The notes: a model not told the origin generated them from the sequence alone. A DNA stretch of 64,000 nucleotides from Talpa occidentalis (GCF_014898055.3 NW_023605305.1:113432734-113496733), one strand, 5' to 3'; shown: positions 12,741 to 26,420, counted from the first letter of the stretch. Numbers and translations: made by a program.

Positions 12741-14404
12741 ATTTCATATTGCATTTTTTGGCTAACATCTCCAGTGAGATGATTAAAGAAATCTAGCTCT
12801 TTGCAACCAGCTCAGCCAAAAGTTTGACTTTGCTTCTATTTCCCAATGTGGTTTTCATTTGCTTTCAATCTCATTCATTTCTTATTATTTGTCTTTCAGA
12901 GAAAAAGGCAGCAAGAAAAATCAACCTTGGTCTTTGTTAATTAAGACCTGCATTCTTGCTGGTAAATTTCAGAAAGACAATCGGTTCCTTTTGCCTCACT
13001 CTCTGGAGAACCGTATAATGTGGTTGCATTCATTCATCAGGGTTCCGTCCAGCTTTGGGGTCCCTCCCAGTCTGGTGGTCCTTAAGTTCAGCTTCAGATG
13101 GAATTGTGGACATTGTATCGGTTTATAGAACTAATATTTCTCTCTGCAGAGCTGCTGCAAGCAGCCACTAGGCTAATCTCATACATCTTCATTGGACAGA
13201 AGATAGAAGTAAGGATTTTTATCTGACTTTGTGATTTTCATAATTAAAAAAAAAAGAAAGAAAGAAGGTAAGCCCTAGATCGCACCTCGCCCCTCTGAAC
13301 ACCCCCCCGGACAAAATGCCAAGCATTCTAGTTCTGACTCCCTGTTTACTTGGTATGTGAGGTCCTGACCCATCTTAAGCTCAGTCTCATTTTTCATGAT
13401 AAACAAAAATTAAGTCAGGGAACTTTGGGGTTATTTTCCAGAATGTAGAACCAGACAGAGTCAGGAAGGGGAGCCATGGGCCTGCCCTCTCCAGTCTCCT
13501 TCCCTCTTCACATTTATGCCTCTGGGAAGAAGGCTGGTGAGCTGCAGTCATTTTGCCTGTCATTTTCACCAAAATATAACCTGCAGGCTGGATTCGTTAG
13601 CTAAAAATGGAGCCTTCAGGAAAGATCTCCATCTGTTTATTCAGCAGATGCTTTGCTGCCGCAGGCGGCGGTGTGAGTGTTGTAGGGATTCTGAGAGGGA
13701 CTCGCTGTCCCTAAGGAGGGAGTCCGCACCCAGGGCAGACTGAGACAGATGGGAGCTGCTGCCGCTCTCCCCAACCTGGGCTCAGTAGACTTTCTACACA
13801 ACCCTACACTCCTCAGGCGCTGCAGCCAGGTGAAGGGTGGTTAGGGCGAGTGGCCACAGAAAGACCCCAGGCAGCGGGGGACACATGTGGGACAGGTCAG
13901 TGGTCTGTTCCTTGTCTTTTGACCGACTGTTGGAACAGGCCTGACAAAAGTGTCCTGAGAAACTGGAAACATGGAATTTTCTACCTGCTGGGATGAAGAC
14001 ATATGCAAGATGGACTCCAGCAACTCCCTGATGCGGAAAGTCAGGGAAATGAGAACAGACCAGCAAGGGATCCCGAGGAAGAGCAGCCAGGGAGGAGAGA
14101 GGAGAACGGAGCGAGAATTCTATCCTCGAGGCCAACCGAAGAGTTTCAGAAGCAGTGACCTCCTCCCTCAAACGCCCCGACCCTTGATCGGAAAGCCGAG
14201 AATTAAATCCCGGACTTAGGGGTGACTTTGAAGCGCAAGAGAGGAAACAAAAGCCTGATTGAGAGAGAAGAGAAAGCCGTGCACATCTCCTCGTAGATGC
14301 AGTTAAGGAAGACGCTCCGTGCTGAAAGGCAACCACGTCGATGCTACAGCGTAAGTGGAATGCTCCTTCCCGCCCCACAGGTTTTCAGTTTTCTAGAACA
14401 ATTG

Positions 14405-14625
14405 CTGATGTTGATTGAGCTCCAACTCCGCGTCACAGGTACTCTTGCAATCTCGTGCACCCTTTAGGTAACTGCTCTTAGGGAGGCCGTTCCACAGGTG
14501 AGGAGACGGAAGCACAGGGAGGTTCAGAAACTGGGCTAAAGTAACACAGGTTCAAAGTAACACAGCCTATAAAGGGCGGAGGTGGAATTCAAGCCCAGCT
14601 GGCCCGGCCTAGAGCCCAAGGCCTC
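14405..14625 (+). repeat. MIR-like SINE relic
   Basis: Has the MIR order: 'gagctccaactccgcgtcac', 'cacaggtgaggagacggaag', 'cacagggaggttcagaaac', 'taacacag', then 'ggtggaattcaagcccag'. The strand follows the usual MIR reading of 'gaggaaactgaggcacagag'. Edges approximate. Confidence 0.55.
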
Positions 14626-16189
14626 ACCCTCATGTCACCCCTGTAAGTCTCCGTTCTTGGGCAGCACCAGCTCTGGAAACCATGGGGCCTTTCCTTGAAC
14701 ATGTGTCTTGTGGGGCCACTCCATTGCACAGCCTGCAGCCACGGGGGGCAGAGAACTCAGAAGTTCACCCAAGCCCCAACTTTCTCTGCTCTCGGGCTCC
14801 TGTGCATTTTCACACAGTGGGTTCCTGCTGTCCTGCCGCCACCTGAGGCTTGTCAACAGCAGCGGTGATGGTGGTGGGCAAGGTGGGTGGGCCAGGCCAG
14901 TGGGGGAGGAAATGGCAGTGGACCTCACTCCCCTGGTGACAGAGGCCACTGTGGGAACAGGACTAGGCCCCAAGGTCACCGTTTCTCCCACTCGTCCTGC
15001 TTTATCCTTCACAGGAAGAACCTGAGCCAGGAAGGGAAGGTCTATGTCTGCGTCAAGGCAGTGGGGGTAGGGGGTGAGAGCACAGAGCAGCTTCTGCCTA
15101 CTTGGTCTGGCTGCAGAAGTCTGTCTGGAAAAGTGTGTCTCCCTCCACCTGCTCCAGCTTCTCCACCGCTGCCCACTTGCCAGTTCAGGGCGTAAACCCA
15201 TATAAGGCCATTGCTCAACTTTAGAAACTCCTGCTCAGCTGTCTCGTTCTGGAAAAGAAGCCCAGGTCTCTACAAGGTCCTCTGTGCTGAGCTAGCACCC
15301 ACCTCCCTGTTCCCCCCCCCACACTACTTCTCTGCACCGTTACCAAATCTCTACTCAAGCTTTTCATGTCCCCCTGCGTCTCCCCAGAGGACTGTTAGAG
15401 CCAGTATCTGCCCTGTTCATCTCTCCATCGTCCAGACCCACCCCGGCACCTTACTGCATCAGTCAGGATCCAGAGGAAACGGAAACCCCCACTCAGATGG
15501 GTTCACATGAAAGGAAGCCTCTTGCATAAGAAGTCCCAAGTGAAAGTGCCTCCAGGAATTGTTCACGCAGCAGCTCCGCAGGGCCCCAGGGCCCTACTCC
15601 TTCCTTTGCCAACCTCACAGTGATGGCGGGTGATCCGGGGTTGCCCTCCTCACGGCCAGAGACACCAGTAACCATGGACATGGTGTCTCCAGCGCTGGTT
15701 CTAGGCAAGCACGCAGAATTTTTCTCAGAAGTTCCCCAGGCAAGTGCCTCCTCCAACTCACTGACTAGAGTAAGAGCACGCCCCCCACCCCAGAACCAGA
15801 CAGCTCTGGCATAGAGAGGGAGCTCCCATTAGCAGAGTAGCCCCCTTTGCTCCTGACTTGGGCACGGGGTCACTTTTCGAGGCCCATGGCTCCACGGCAC
15901 AGAGTGGACCCTTGAAAAAACATCAGGCTCTAGTATCAGGGGAGAAGCAGGAGTAGGTTGGGGGATGAATTTGGGGTGTGCAGCCTGCGCGTCTGATAAA
16001 GTCTGTTGAATTCCCCTCCCCTTACTCAAAGGATTTTATCAGTCCAGGAACAAAGCTGTAAAGGGTCAGATGGAGTTCAGGTGGGCTTGGAAGACAAGAA
16101 GGGAAAAAATACCTATGCCAGGTTGGGGGGACATGAGGCTGGTCCTGCTGAAGAGCCAGGCTGGCATGATGCCTGCCTGAAAAGGAACC

Positions 16190-16340
16190 ACGCGTCAGGT
16201 CAGCCCCACTCACGGTGCTACTTAATCCTCATACAAATGCTTCTACAATCACAGTATCGTTCTCCCACTCCATGCAAAGAGGTCAGGCTCAGAAAGTTGC
16301 ATGGCTCGCCAAGGGTTATGTGGCCAGTGAGGCCCACAGG
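16190..16340 (+). repeat. MIR-like SINE relic
   Basis: Weak MIR pattern: 'cttaatcctcatacaaatgc', 'gaggtcaggctcagaaagtt', 'atggctcgccaagggttatg'. Degenerate, so the call is tentative. Confidence 0.4.
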
Positions 16341-19300
16341 GGGCCAAGCGGCTGGTCCTGACTGTCCGTGTGCCCTCCCCCTGAGGGCCGAGTCTCCAAG
16401 GGACTGATAGGGACAGAGCCTGACCCAATGACCCTTTGTTGTCATGGAGGCGCAGTCCATGCCCCACCCCATCTCCGTGTGGTCTGGGGCCTCTGTGGGC
16501 ACCAGACGCTTGTCTGCACTGTGGGCCCAGAGCTCCATGAGGGCAGCAGGCCAGGAGAGCCCTACCCCATGCCGACATCTTTGCGGTATCTTTACAGAAT
16601 GGCAGGAGGAGACATTCTAGTGTGACTGAAACTCCAGAGACCTGGGAAATTAACCAGCATTTTCCAGAATGGACCAGGGGCAAGTCGGCTGGGCCGGGAT
16701 CATCCTAGGAAGCTCTACTCCATCTCACCACTACCTGGCACCATGTCTTAGTGGAGAAAAATGTAAAAAGACCCTGACCAGCCCCAGCCCCAGAGGAGGA
16801 GGAAACAGACTAGAATCTGGGAGCATTCAGAAGAGGACACAATGTTCCAGAGCAAGAGGGCAAAGATTTGCATGACATGGCGAGAGGTCAACTTGGACAA
16901 TCAGACCTGCCTGAGCAGGCCGTAGCAGGACCTGGGTTTTGGGAAGTGGCTTAGTCTTCACAGGGGCTGGAGGAGGGAGGACATGTGAGCCCGGAGGAAG
17001 GCCCAGCTGCCATGTGAGAGGGGCCAGCACCGGGCCAGCACAGGGGGCTCCAATCTTCGAGAGCAGAATCCCTGTGGGCACCCAGGCCACTCAGCTCTGG
17101 CCAGGAGGACCCGCAGGCCACCTGTGAGAATGAATGACCACCCACTGCCCCATTCACTCCCCAGCAGACCCAGGTACAGGACAGTGAGTCCAGTAAAACA
17201 AACTACTAAGAAGGAAACACCTGCTCACTAACTCCTCGCCAGGAGCATGGACTTCCTGTGGCAGACACATGTGACAGCGCCCCAGGATTATAGCTGGCAA
17301 ATAGGAAGTCAGAGTGAGGAGCCCTCCCAACTAGAGAGCCAAACCAGCCTGAGAAATGCACCATTGCTCTCCTCTCACTGGCTACAGAGGACCAGAGGTA
17401 GGAGGAAGAACCCCCCACCCCACCTTGGTGTCTTGCCTCTGGCTGCTGTCCAGGCCACCCTTAACCCCCAACGAGCCGCCATGTTTGATCCAGTTCCCTG
17501 GCCGCCCAGGACCCTCCCAGGATGGCCACCTGCCTGGGCTGGATGAAGCAGACCAGGGTGGGGACCAGGGACTCAGCCGGCCTCTCAGGGGAAAGGTTGA
17601 CAGCCGCGATGCCACAAGTGAACAAACACTGTCTTGTCCTCACTAAACTCCGGGCAAGACGACTCGTCAGCACAACCTGGAGCAAGATAGACATGGTTTT
17701 CTGAAGAGAAGCTACACTCGAGATGGAGCAACACTTTTTCACCAGAATTCTGGGTGGAGGCCAGGACAGGGGTGGGAGAAGACTAGGGCACAAATTCCTG
17801 GCTGGAGCCCCCCTCGTGAGAAATGACGCGACCAGCAAGGGGGATGAGGATGGCGCTGTTCCAGGGTCATGGGGCTCGGAGGCTGGTCCGTGGGAAGAGG
17901 ATTGGCACACACACGGTCCAGGGAGCCCCCCGGAGACCTGGGGCTGGGTGAGTAGGTGCTGCTGAACCGATGGAAAGCTACTCAAGTTACCCACTTCTGA
18001 AATGATAAGAGTTGTTGGCTTTCTTGTGGCAATATGGACCTGATTTGGGATTCTTGGAGGAGCGTCAAGAGGGTTGAGGAAGTAAACGAGAACAGAAGAG
18101 CGAGTGGCGAGGAAACCCTCCGGAGAGATCACGTTTCCTTGGTCCTGTTGCTGAGGCGTGAGTCAAGTTTTGCTTAAATCTCTAAAGGGCACGGAGGGTC
18201 TACCTGCCTCTAAGAAGAGCAAAGCAGGGGGGGTGCTGTGAGGATCAGACCAGCGCTTGTCCATTCCCTCATCAGAGCCAACACTCGCCCATCGCTGTCT
18301 GCAGCCATGCGTGTAAGATGGCTGCTGTCACCTCGCCCAGCGGACAGACCCTCCGAGAGGTCGCGGGACTCAGCCGGTGTCACAGATCTAGAAGGCTTTG
18401 AATCAGACCAGTCCTGCCTTTGGCCATTAGGCCTCTGTGCCAGACCCTGCGCCCGTCACCTGAATGCAACCAAGAAAAATACAGACGTGGGTTTGCCCAT
18501 AGTGCTCACCGTCGGGTAAGAGCAGAGCATCTTCTGCAGAGTAGCCCACTACCAGCATCAGGATTACCTCTTTAAAAATAGGAAATGATTTCAACATCAT
18601 GATTGTCAGAGAAGATATTCGAAATATCTAACGACCAGTGTGCAACAGCCCCAGACAATCTTCAGATGATCTAAGCACATTGCCCATCACTGTCACTGGC
18701 CAGGCAGCCAGTCCCCCAAGGAAATTCTTCCTTGTTATACCCGGAGGGGCTTCCCGAGAGGGGAAGAGTCTTTCCTGGGTACAGACTATGTGTGATGGCA
18801 GCGCGGGGTGGAGGGATAATGCTTAAGGAGGAGTAGAAAGACTGGAAAGTGTTAGAAAGGAACAGGGAAGCCAAGTCAGCTTATGAAAAGGAAATTCACA
18901 AACACCAATTGGATGAAAACAAACCAGCCGAAATTAAGTTTGCAAAGTATTAGTTCGTTCAATGGTCAAATTGCCAAACTAGCAATTACCAAATGTCTGT
19001 TGCTTCTTAGCTACTTAGCAAGTTTATTTATCTATTTTTTTTAAGATAAAAAAAATCCTCCACAAACACAGGTGTGGAGGATCACAGGCAACCGGGAGCC
19101 ACTACGGACAATCCTGGAGGCACCGAGCATCACCAAGCACCAGAGTGACAGGGTGAGACCTGCGACGGTGCCTGGGACAGCAGGGCACAAATGCACAGGT
19201 GTAGAATGAACCGTCCACCTGAAGTCAGTCCACGTTCCTTTGCTTCCACCTGAGCCACCAGGCTGTGAGCAGCCTCCTCTGCCAAACAAAAGCCAATTCC

Positions 19301-21001
19301 ACTGGCAGTGATTCTGCTTTAGTTAGGTAGGGGTCACAGCTGTATCTTTTTTACTAGAGTGTAAAAAGTTTGCTATATTATTGTGATTATTATCATTTAA
19401 TTACCAACATCATCATCATTTGATAAGGAACCATCCCGTGCAACGCAGCATGGAAGGTGGATCAATGACTCAAAACTGTCCTCTGTTACTAACACTGAAA
19501 ACATAGGGGGAAGCTAGTCGGCAGCTCCAAAGAGAAGGGATTCAAGGGGTTATAAAAACAATGTCTAAAAAAAATCTCAATTCCATTTTCTTCTTTCCCA
19601 GTCGTTTCTCTCCTGAGTTATCATAAACAAAAGTGTGAGAATGTTCCGAAGTCCATCAGTTTTGAACACAAGACACAGGTGCCAAGATCTCGGGGCAAAG
19701 CTGGAGTCTGCCTCGTCCTCGCGGAGTGCCCTCGGGCCTTTTCTTAACCTTTCTGAGCACCGGTGTCTTCAGCTGGGATACCCACCACACCCACCCCAGA
19801 GCGTGGTTCTGGAGACCACACGACAATGCAGGTGACATTCGAACGGGCCACCCCCACTCCGTCCCCACTGAAGATCTCGCCCCGTGTCCCGAGCATAGGG
19901 GTGTGGTCCATTATTATTATTATTAAGAGAATGAGCAGGATGCGCCTGCTTATTCTCTTATAAAAATAGGTAAGAGGAAAAGGAAATTGCAGGGGAGAAG
20001 TGTTAAGTCAGCAGACGTCAATGATCTTTGCGAATTTCTCTTGATGCACAAACACCAGCCTCCCGCGTGGTCTCCACCTCAGCCTGGGCTGCCACTGACA
20101 CCTGCTTGGGCACCCCGGCTCTCAGCCACCCCACCCCACCTTCACTCCTCCCTCTGCTCGCTCCCCACTTCTTCTAATCCCCCCACCTGCCTCTCCTCTC
20201 CCTCCACACTCCCTCTCCCTCCATTCCCCATGGCACCCCAGGCCCCCCTGCACCCCCAGCCAGGCTCAGCCTCTTTCCCTCCCCTCTTGAACCCACAGCC
20301 ACCAGCTCCGCTGCCCCAGCTTCTCCCCCTTCCACCAGAACCCGGGGCCTCATGGTGGGGAAGGTGCTTGAGAGCCCCAACAGCCTTCCTCGGCCACCTC
20401 CTGTTTTTCCTGCCCTCACACTGCTGTCTTATTTCTCCTTTTGGCGAGAAAGGCTCCTTTTAGTCTCTGTCTTCAAAAACCATCCACTGGCCCCAATCAG
20501 CTGGCTCACCCTACTTTCTTGTGTAAGTTCGCCCCTCCTGAGAGTCGCCCATCACCCCCAAAATGACTGCTTCCAGTCCAGCTCCAACTTCAGCGGGTTG
20601 TTTGAGAGTCTTTCACTCTCTGACATGTGTTTAAACGACATGTGTGTTATCACCAACACGTGTCTATGACAGGGACATGCAGGCTGGCGGGGCGAAGACC
20701 CTCAAATAACGCCGGGGCTGGCGTTGGGTGGCTCCCTGGCCACTGCAGGAGCCTCTTGTTACAGAGGGCTACTTAAATTTGAACTGCCCTCAAATACCAT
20801 CTCAAGTGGGTTCCTTGGTCGCACAGGCCACATTTTCGGGGCTTGCATCACAGCGGTGTGGCCACCTCTTGCACGCGGCCTCTGAGCCGCTGCGAGGGTC
20901 AGTGTCTTCCTCACCCTGCGTGTCATCCTCAGCTCCTTGGGAGCCCAGAGGAGACCTGTTTTCCCGTCTAGACGCTCATCCCTTCCCCTGGTTTCAGCTT
21001 T

Positions 21002-21189
21002 CTGTGAGCTTTCTCTGCAGGCTGGGGTGCCCAGGGCAGCTCAGGGGGGCTGTCAACTCTGCGGGCTTCCGTCCAGTTGAGGAAAGTGACACTCGGCGGT
21101 TGGAGCCCTTGTATAATCTAGACAATTCGCCTGCTTGATCGCGAGGCTCTCGTTTGGCACAGGCCTGCTGTGGCGGGCACCTCACACAC
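21002..21189. repeat. 188-bp duplicated segment, copy A
   Basis: Matches 22717-22904 without gaps at a constant offset of 1715 bp, with about 20 mismatches by eye (near 89% identity). About half of the differences are C/T or G/A changes, mostly at CpG sites, and copy A keeps the CG in most of them. The flanks on both sides are unrelated. Open frames ending in both copies share a C-terminus only because of this duplication. I do not recognise it as a named repeat family. Confidence 0.85.
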
Positions 21190-22716
21190 CCGGAGCAGGA
21201 CAGCAGGACTGGCCGGCCCTGGACGCCTCCCCTGGGGGCGAACCCCAGAGGCGCGTCCTGCAGGAGCCAGAGGGTCACAGCTCGGCGTGTGCAGCCCCAG
21301 CCCAGCCCCGGCTTCTGAGCGGGTGCTCGAGAGACCCTGCGTGCATGGCGGCGATGACATGTTTAATGAAAGGTAAATATTTACGGTCAGCTTCCAGCAG
21401 ATGTCCTCGGCGGGTGGGGGAGAGGGGGGCGGTCAGCGAGGCCGCAGCTCAGGGGCTGGGCTCCCCTGTCTGCTGCCCACTGGGTCTCACCTGCCACACT
21501 GCTGCGCGCCTGAACTCGACCCCGCGCTTGCTCTGAAGCCAGAGCAGGTGGGGAACCTGGTCATCACGGGCCCGCAGCAGCGCCCCAAGTCCAGGGCGCC
21601 CGTGGGCTCCAGTTCAAGCTGCACATCCCCAGGGCGCCCACTGCCACCCAGTCTCCGGGGCGCTGCTGTCATCTAGTGGGGCGATGGGGAAGCGCAAGGA
21701 TTGGCGCTCAGACTGAGGGAGGCGCGGGAGCAAATCCCACTGCCCTGTGGGGTCGACGCCCCTGCTCCTCAGAGTGCCTGCAGCCGAAAGAGAAGTCGCA
21801 GGAATGGAAAGATGCTCGTACCACGCACCCAGACACGACACACATTTCATCTGGGCATCATTTTCTATCCTAAAATTAAGTTCATCAAAAATACTGCCTA
21901 TCTAGGTGCATTATTTGTTAAAAAAAAAATGCAATGTTTTAACTGTAATATAAAGACAACAATGTTAAATGATTTTAAAAATTGTTTCAATATGGATCTA
22001 TACTATGTGCACGGACCAGGACATATAATTGGTGGCTACAGAAAATGGTTGCTTGAATTTAAGAGAAATACAAGCATCAGAAGTCACTTGCTACAAGAAG
22101 AGCAGGGGAGACCAGCAGAATGCAAGCAGGCACTAGAATAAAAACCTGGTGTTCAGGTAATAGCAGACCAGCCGGGTTAATTGTATGTGATGAGAAATAA
22201 AAGAACTTGAATGGGAAGAACAGAAGGTGTACTTTACATGTGGGTCAATGAAAAGAAGGAAAGAAGGAATCGGCAAGACACAGGAGGAGGCCAGGAACTA
22301 GCAGAAGCAAGAACGCAGCATATCAGAAGGAGAAGCAGGTGCTCGGGAACCCCTGGGAATGTGGAGAGGGAGGCCAGCATCCTCTGCTATGCAGCCTGGA
22401 CTAAGCCAGCTCAGGGCCCCGCATTGCCCAGCGTCAGGCTGTTCCCAGCCACGTGTCATTGGGTGGTTTGTGCTGTGATTGGCGTGAGGAGTGACCACCT
22501 AGATGGTGCAGCCTGGCACACCTGGGGAGGATGAGCACCTGCGGGTACCCCATCTGCTGGAACATCACTGAGTGACCACGACTGTGCCTGCTCTTTAATA
22601 TCGAAGAAGGGTGGCCCCGTATCACTGGAGCTTGGCCCTTGGGGCTGCTGGAGACCAGGCACCTGCATATCTGGGGGGGCTGGAACTTAATTACAGTCAG
22701 GCGCTGTTGCGATCAC

Positions 22717-22904
22717 CTGTGAGCTTTCTCTGCAGGATGGGGTACCTAGGCCAGCTAAGGGGGGCTGTCAACTCTGTGGGCTTCCATCCAGTTGAGGAAA
22801 CTGACACACGGTGGATGGCGCCCTTGTATAATCTAGACAATTCACCTGCTTGATTGAGAGGCTCTTGTTTGGCACAGGCCTGCTGTGGTGGGCACTTTAC
22901 ACAC
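22717..22904. repeat. 188-bp duplicated segment, copy B
   Basis: Gapless partner of 21002-21189. It runs directly into a MIR-like relic (about 22905-23060), which copy A lacks, so the duplicated unit ends at or near 22904. Confidence 0.85.
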
Positions 22905-23060
22905 ATACATTACTTAGTCCCATAATCACCTCCTCAGTGCTCAAGTGTTAGCTTCACTTCGGGTGTGGGGGTGAAACTGAGATTAGGAGCAACGTTAGGT
23001 AAGGAGCTTGGTCAAGCTCTTGCAGGAGTGACAGAGCCGTGTTCAAGTGCAATTAACCTC
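22905..23060 (+). repeat. MIR-like SINE relic
   Basis: Pattern 'cccataatcacctcctcag', 'gtgaaactgagattagg', 'taaggagcttggtcaagctc', 'agagccgtgttcaagtg' resembles the MIR 3' half. Tentative. Confidence 0.4.
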
Positions 23061-23819
23061 ACGGGGACCTCCAGGGGCAGCTAGGTGGGTGGAAGCAGGA
23101 ATGTTTGTTCCCATTGGTCTTGAGTGATCTGAAGCCAAGGGGTGACTGACTTGCTGTGACTGGGCAGCGGGTGGGTGACAACCTCCGGGACACGCAGTTC
23201 GTGCTCCTCCTGTGTCCTGGGGTATCTACTCCACGGCTTGTTTCAGAGATCTCGGAAATCAGCTGCAATCTTAAGCAAATTAAATTAAACGCTGCTGGCA
23301 GGATATGAGCGTGGTAATTTATCAACTGTTTCATAATGGAGACCAGAAATTTAAATGTCACTTAGGGCATTTAGTTAAGATCTGTGCTCAGTATGGGAAC
23401 AATTAGTTCACAGACTGCAAATAAATTCTCTGATTACTTGGGGATGGGATAGTGACTTGTACAAAGCCCCTCTTGGATATGAGGGGGATCTGGCTAGAAC
23501 ATCTGTCGTCAAGTTGGCTCTTGGGTTTGATCCTGCTTGGGGGACTGAGCTGTCCCCCTCCTGCCTTGCTCTGGCGCCTCCTTCCTTGTTTTACTTGCCG
23601 GGCCTAAGGTCTGAGAGTAGAGAACTTTCTCCTACGGAGGGTGTTCAAGTATGAAGCATCTTGTTGGGACAGATGCTCTGGGAGATCTCTGTGAAGCAAC
23701 TTTATGGTTCTTGGAACTGTTCTAAGTATGGCCTGTGAGCAAACAGAGGGCAGCCTGCGAGAAGTGAAACAATCGAGTTCTTGTACCTGGGGTAGGAACA
23801 TGTAATGGTACGACGACTT

Positions 23820-24165
23820 CTGTGAACTTTACAAAGTTAAAACACACCTACCCTGTTACTAAGCAATTTCACCCCTAGGCATCTGTCCAGGGGAGATGAA
23901 AGTGTGTGCACCGAAGAATTCATTGCACAATTGCATAGGGATGCTCATTGCGATGCTGTTCACAATACACCCCCCACCTCCGAGGCCCGTCAACAGCTGA
24001 ATGGCCAAGCAGGTGAGTATTACGCTCACCACGTAAAAGCACAATCCTCAGCAACAAGTAGTGGATAAACTACTCCAAGCAACGACATGGATGAATCTCA
24101 AAAGCATTTCATTGAGTGAAAAGACGCCAATAATGTAAAGTTCTGGAACAGGCAAAACTAGGCCA
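23820..24165 (+). repeat. L1M-type LINE 3' end fragment
   Basis: Follows the well-known old L1 3' region in order: 'aagcaatttcacccctaggc', 'gaagaattcattgcacaatt', 'ccgtcaacagctgaatgg', 'acgacatggatgaatctcaa', 'attgagtgaaaagacgcc', 'gttctggaacaggcaaaact'. Sequence beyond about 24165 may continue the element but is too diverged to call. Confidence 0.75.
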
Positions 24166-24624
24166 TGGAGGCAGAAGGCAGAGAATGCTCCTCTCTGTGG
24201 GCGGAAGGCACTGATGGGCGTGTGGACAGTGGCTCTCTCGTGGTGACACACCCGGCGGATTCTGGGCTCCTGAATTCTAGTCCTGTACCCATGACCCAAA
24301 TTTCCCTATGATCGTGGGAGAGTTTTTCACCCCAGGTCTCTGCACCTGACTCCCGTCCACCTGCAGAAACCCCATCTATGTAACCTATGAGAGAAGTCAG
24401 CAACTGGAGGGGAACTTTTCTCCCTACCTTAGGCCATGATGAAAGTCATCGGCCTACACGCTCCAGGAAGCCCCTCCTCCCTGCGACTCACCCTGTACAT
24501 TTGTCCAGCCCAGGGGACAGCCACACCCGGCTCAAACCCAGTGGGGCAGAAAGAGGCCAGCCGTCCCTTCGTCTCGCTGAGCCCCATCCACACTGGCCTG
24601 GCTTTGGGTTTCAACAACTCCAGG

Positions 24625-24700
24625 TTAATATTAACCTGCCCGCAGCTCCAAAGGGCCCGAGAGTTCTTTAATATTAACCTGCCCGCAGCTCCAAAGGGCC
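24625..24700. repeat. 43-bp tandem duplication (about 1.8 units)
   Basis: The 33-bp stretch starting TTAATATTAACCTGCC and ending AAAGGGCC at 24625-24657 is repeated exactly from 24668, giving a period of 43 bp. The perfect match indicates a recent slippage event. Confidence 0.9.
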
Positions 24701-25615
24701 AGATAGGTCTTTAACGCTGGTGGCCTTGAACACAGACCTCAAAGTCCAGGGTTCATTCCAACTTCTAGAATCAACTCAAGCAAGGCAGCTCCATGGGCAG
24801 CACAGCAGTGACCAGGCAGGTCTGGAGGGGCTGAATTACCCTCTGTTGGGGGTGGGGGGACCAGGAATTCCTTCCCATAGGAGGCACTGTATTGCCCTCT
24901 GGGAAGCTAGGAACCACCCACCATTTCTCTTCCCCCAATTTAAGCAGGTACTTTGTCCATCAAGTCCCAAACCAATTTCTGTTTGCAGTCTCTCCTGAAA
25001 CACCCTCCTTGGGACACTACGCCTGCAGGTGCCCTGCCCTGCCCACTGCAAGTCCCAAGTTTGGTCCCATCTTGAACCCATTCTCTGGAATTCAAGAGAT
25101 GCTAAACAAAGACAACTCGACTGGCTCAGCCTGGAGCTAGACATTCTCCATGGAGAGGAGTTTACTTAGACGGAGCAGAGGAGGCTGGCGTTACCATTGT
25201 TGCCTTGCAAGAGAGAATGTTCCTTAGTTCAGGGCAGGGGTCAGATTCAAGAGGCCTCAGGATAATAATCAGTCCAAATTGAGACTCTCTTATGAGAATC
25301 TCCACTGCTCTAACTGACACCAGCACTTTATAAGTATGAACGCATTTCTCATTAAAGTGTAAGAGATGTTATGGGGACACGGAGGCCAAGGACGAGTAAG
25401 TTACAGGTGGAAGTTATTAAGTGGCTGTAGAGTTGACCTCGGGCATTAGTTATGCTCCAGCATCTGCGTTCACACATTGTAAAGTCTCCTGGAAGGGAGG
25501 GGTGTGGTCCAAGATTGGAAAATGGTGAGAAGGAGTATGGGCTGATGTGAGAGTTGCAGGTGGGCTCAGGCTAGGGCTGGGAAAGGGTGAGAATAGACAC
25601 GAGAAAGGGATTTCC

Positions 25616-25877
25616 TGGTGGTGCAAGGGGTTAAGCTCAGCACTATGAAGTAATCCACAGTCTCTGCAGCACGAGTTCGATCCCCGGCCAGGGAGCTACC
25701 CACATGGCACAGCAGACCTCTCCTGCCTCTCCCGCTGCTCCCCTCAGCAGTGGATCTCAGTCGGTCTGCCTCTTCTGTTCCCCACTGTCTCTGGTGAATC
25801 CTCTCACCCACTGCATCTCTGGCCTGTACCCCAGTTTTTGTATGCATAAATAAATAAATCTTTAACAAAAAAGAAAA
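25616..25877 (+). repeat. tRNA-derived SINE (Rhin-1-like), copy 3
   Basis: Head 'cctggtggtgcaagggg' and B-box-like 'cgagttcgatccc', body 'cagcagacctctcctgcc', AT-rich tail ending 'aataaataaatcttt'. Flanked by the exact duplication AGAAAGGGATTTCC at 25602-25615 and 25878-25891. Confidence 0.9.
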
Positions 25878-26420
25878 AGAAAGGGATTTCCAGACCCCCA
25901 ATTATGGCCACTAGCAAAAGCATTTCTGAAGTCATCCTGCCATCTAGTGGAGAAGCACAAGTTAGCCATGACCCTTTGAGCAAACACAGAAAGGGCTTTG
26001 AGGGAGAAAGATAATTGTTATTTTTCACTCCAACTACAGAGCCTGAAAGAGGCAAACGCCACTGGAGTCTTTGGAATCGCCTCCAGTTTGTACATGCCAC
26101 CAAATGGAGGTCCAGGCGAGGTTCAAACCCCAAGTCTGCACATTACTTCCAAAAAGTTTGAGCAAATGCATTAACTTCATTTTCTCTTCTAAAAAAAGAG
26201 AGAGAAAATAACGTCTTCCCATAAGGTCACTGTGAGGATAGAGTGAAATAACGCACGTGATGTGTCGGGCATGTCATAGCACTTCATGCGTGCTCGTGTC
26301 TGTGTCACACTGCGGAGGTGTGGCCAGGCTGGTCAGGGCAGACAGTAGGGCCGTTGGACCATTGGACACTGATCATGACCTTAGTAAGCCACAAGTCAGT
26401 TCTTGGGGGAGTCATTTTTT

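Larger units (their letters stand above)
11582..20990. other. Intergenic block with MIR relics and simple repeats
   Basis: No supported exon. It contains a TG run (about 12709-12740), an A-rich/GAAA tract (13245-13270), MIR relics (14405-14625, 16190-16340), an AT-rich stretch with ATT repeats (19370-19420 and 19910-19925), and a C-rich, T-rich segment at about 20100-20350. Open frames in these stretches are compositional. Confidence 0.5.

Noticed and set aside
20728..22853. Two open frames sharing a C-terminus ending 'LYNLDNSPA' as a possible small gene family
   Set aside because: The shared part is exactly the 188-bp duplicated DNA. Changes are mostly CpG decay and occur at all codon positions, and the N-terminal parts are unrelated.
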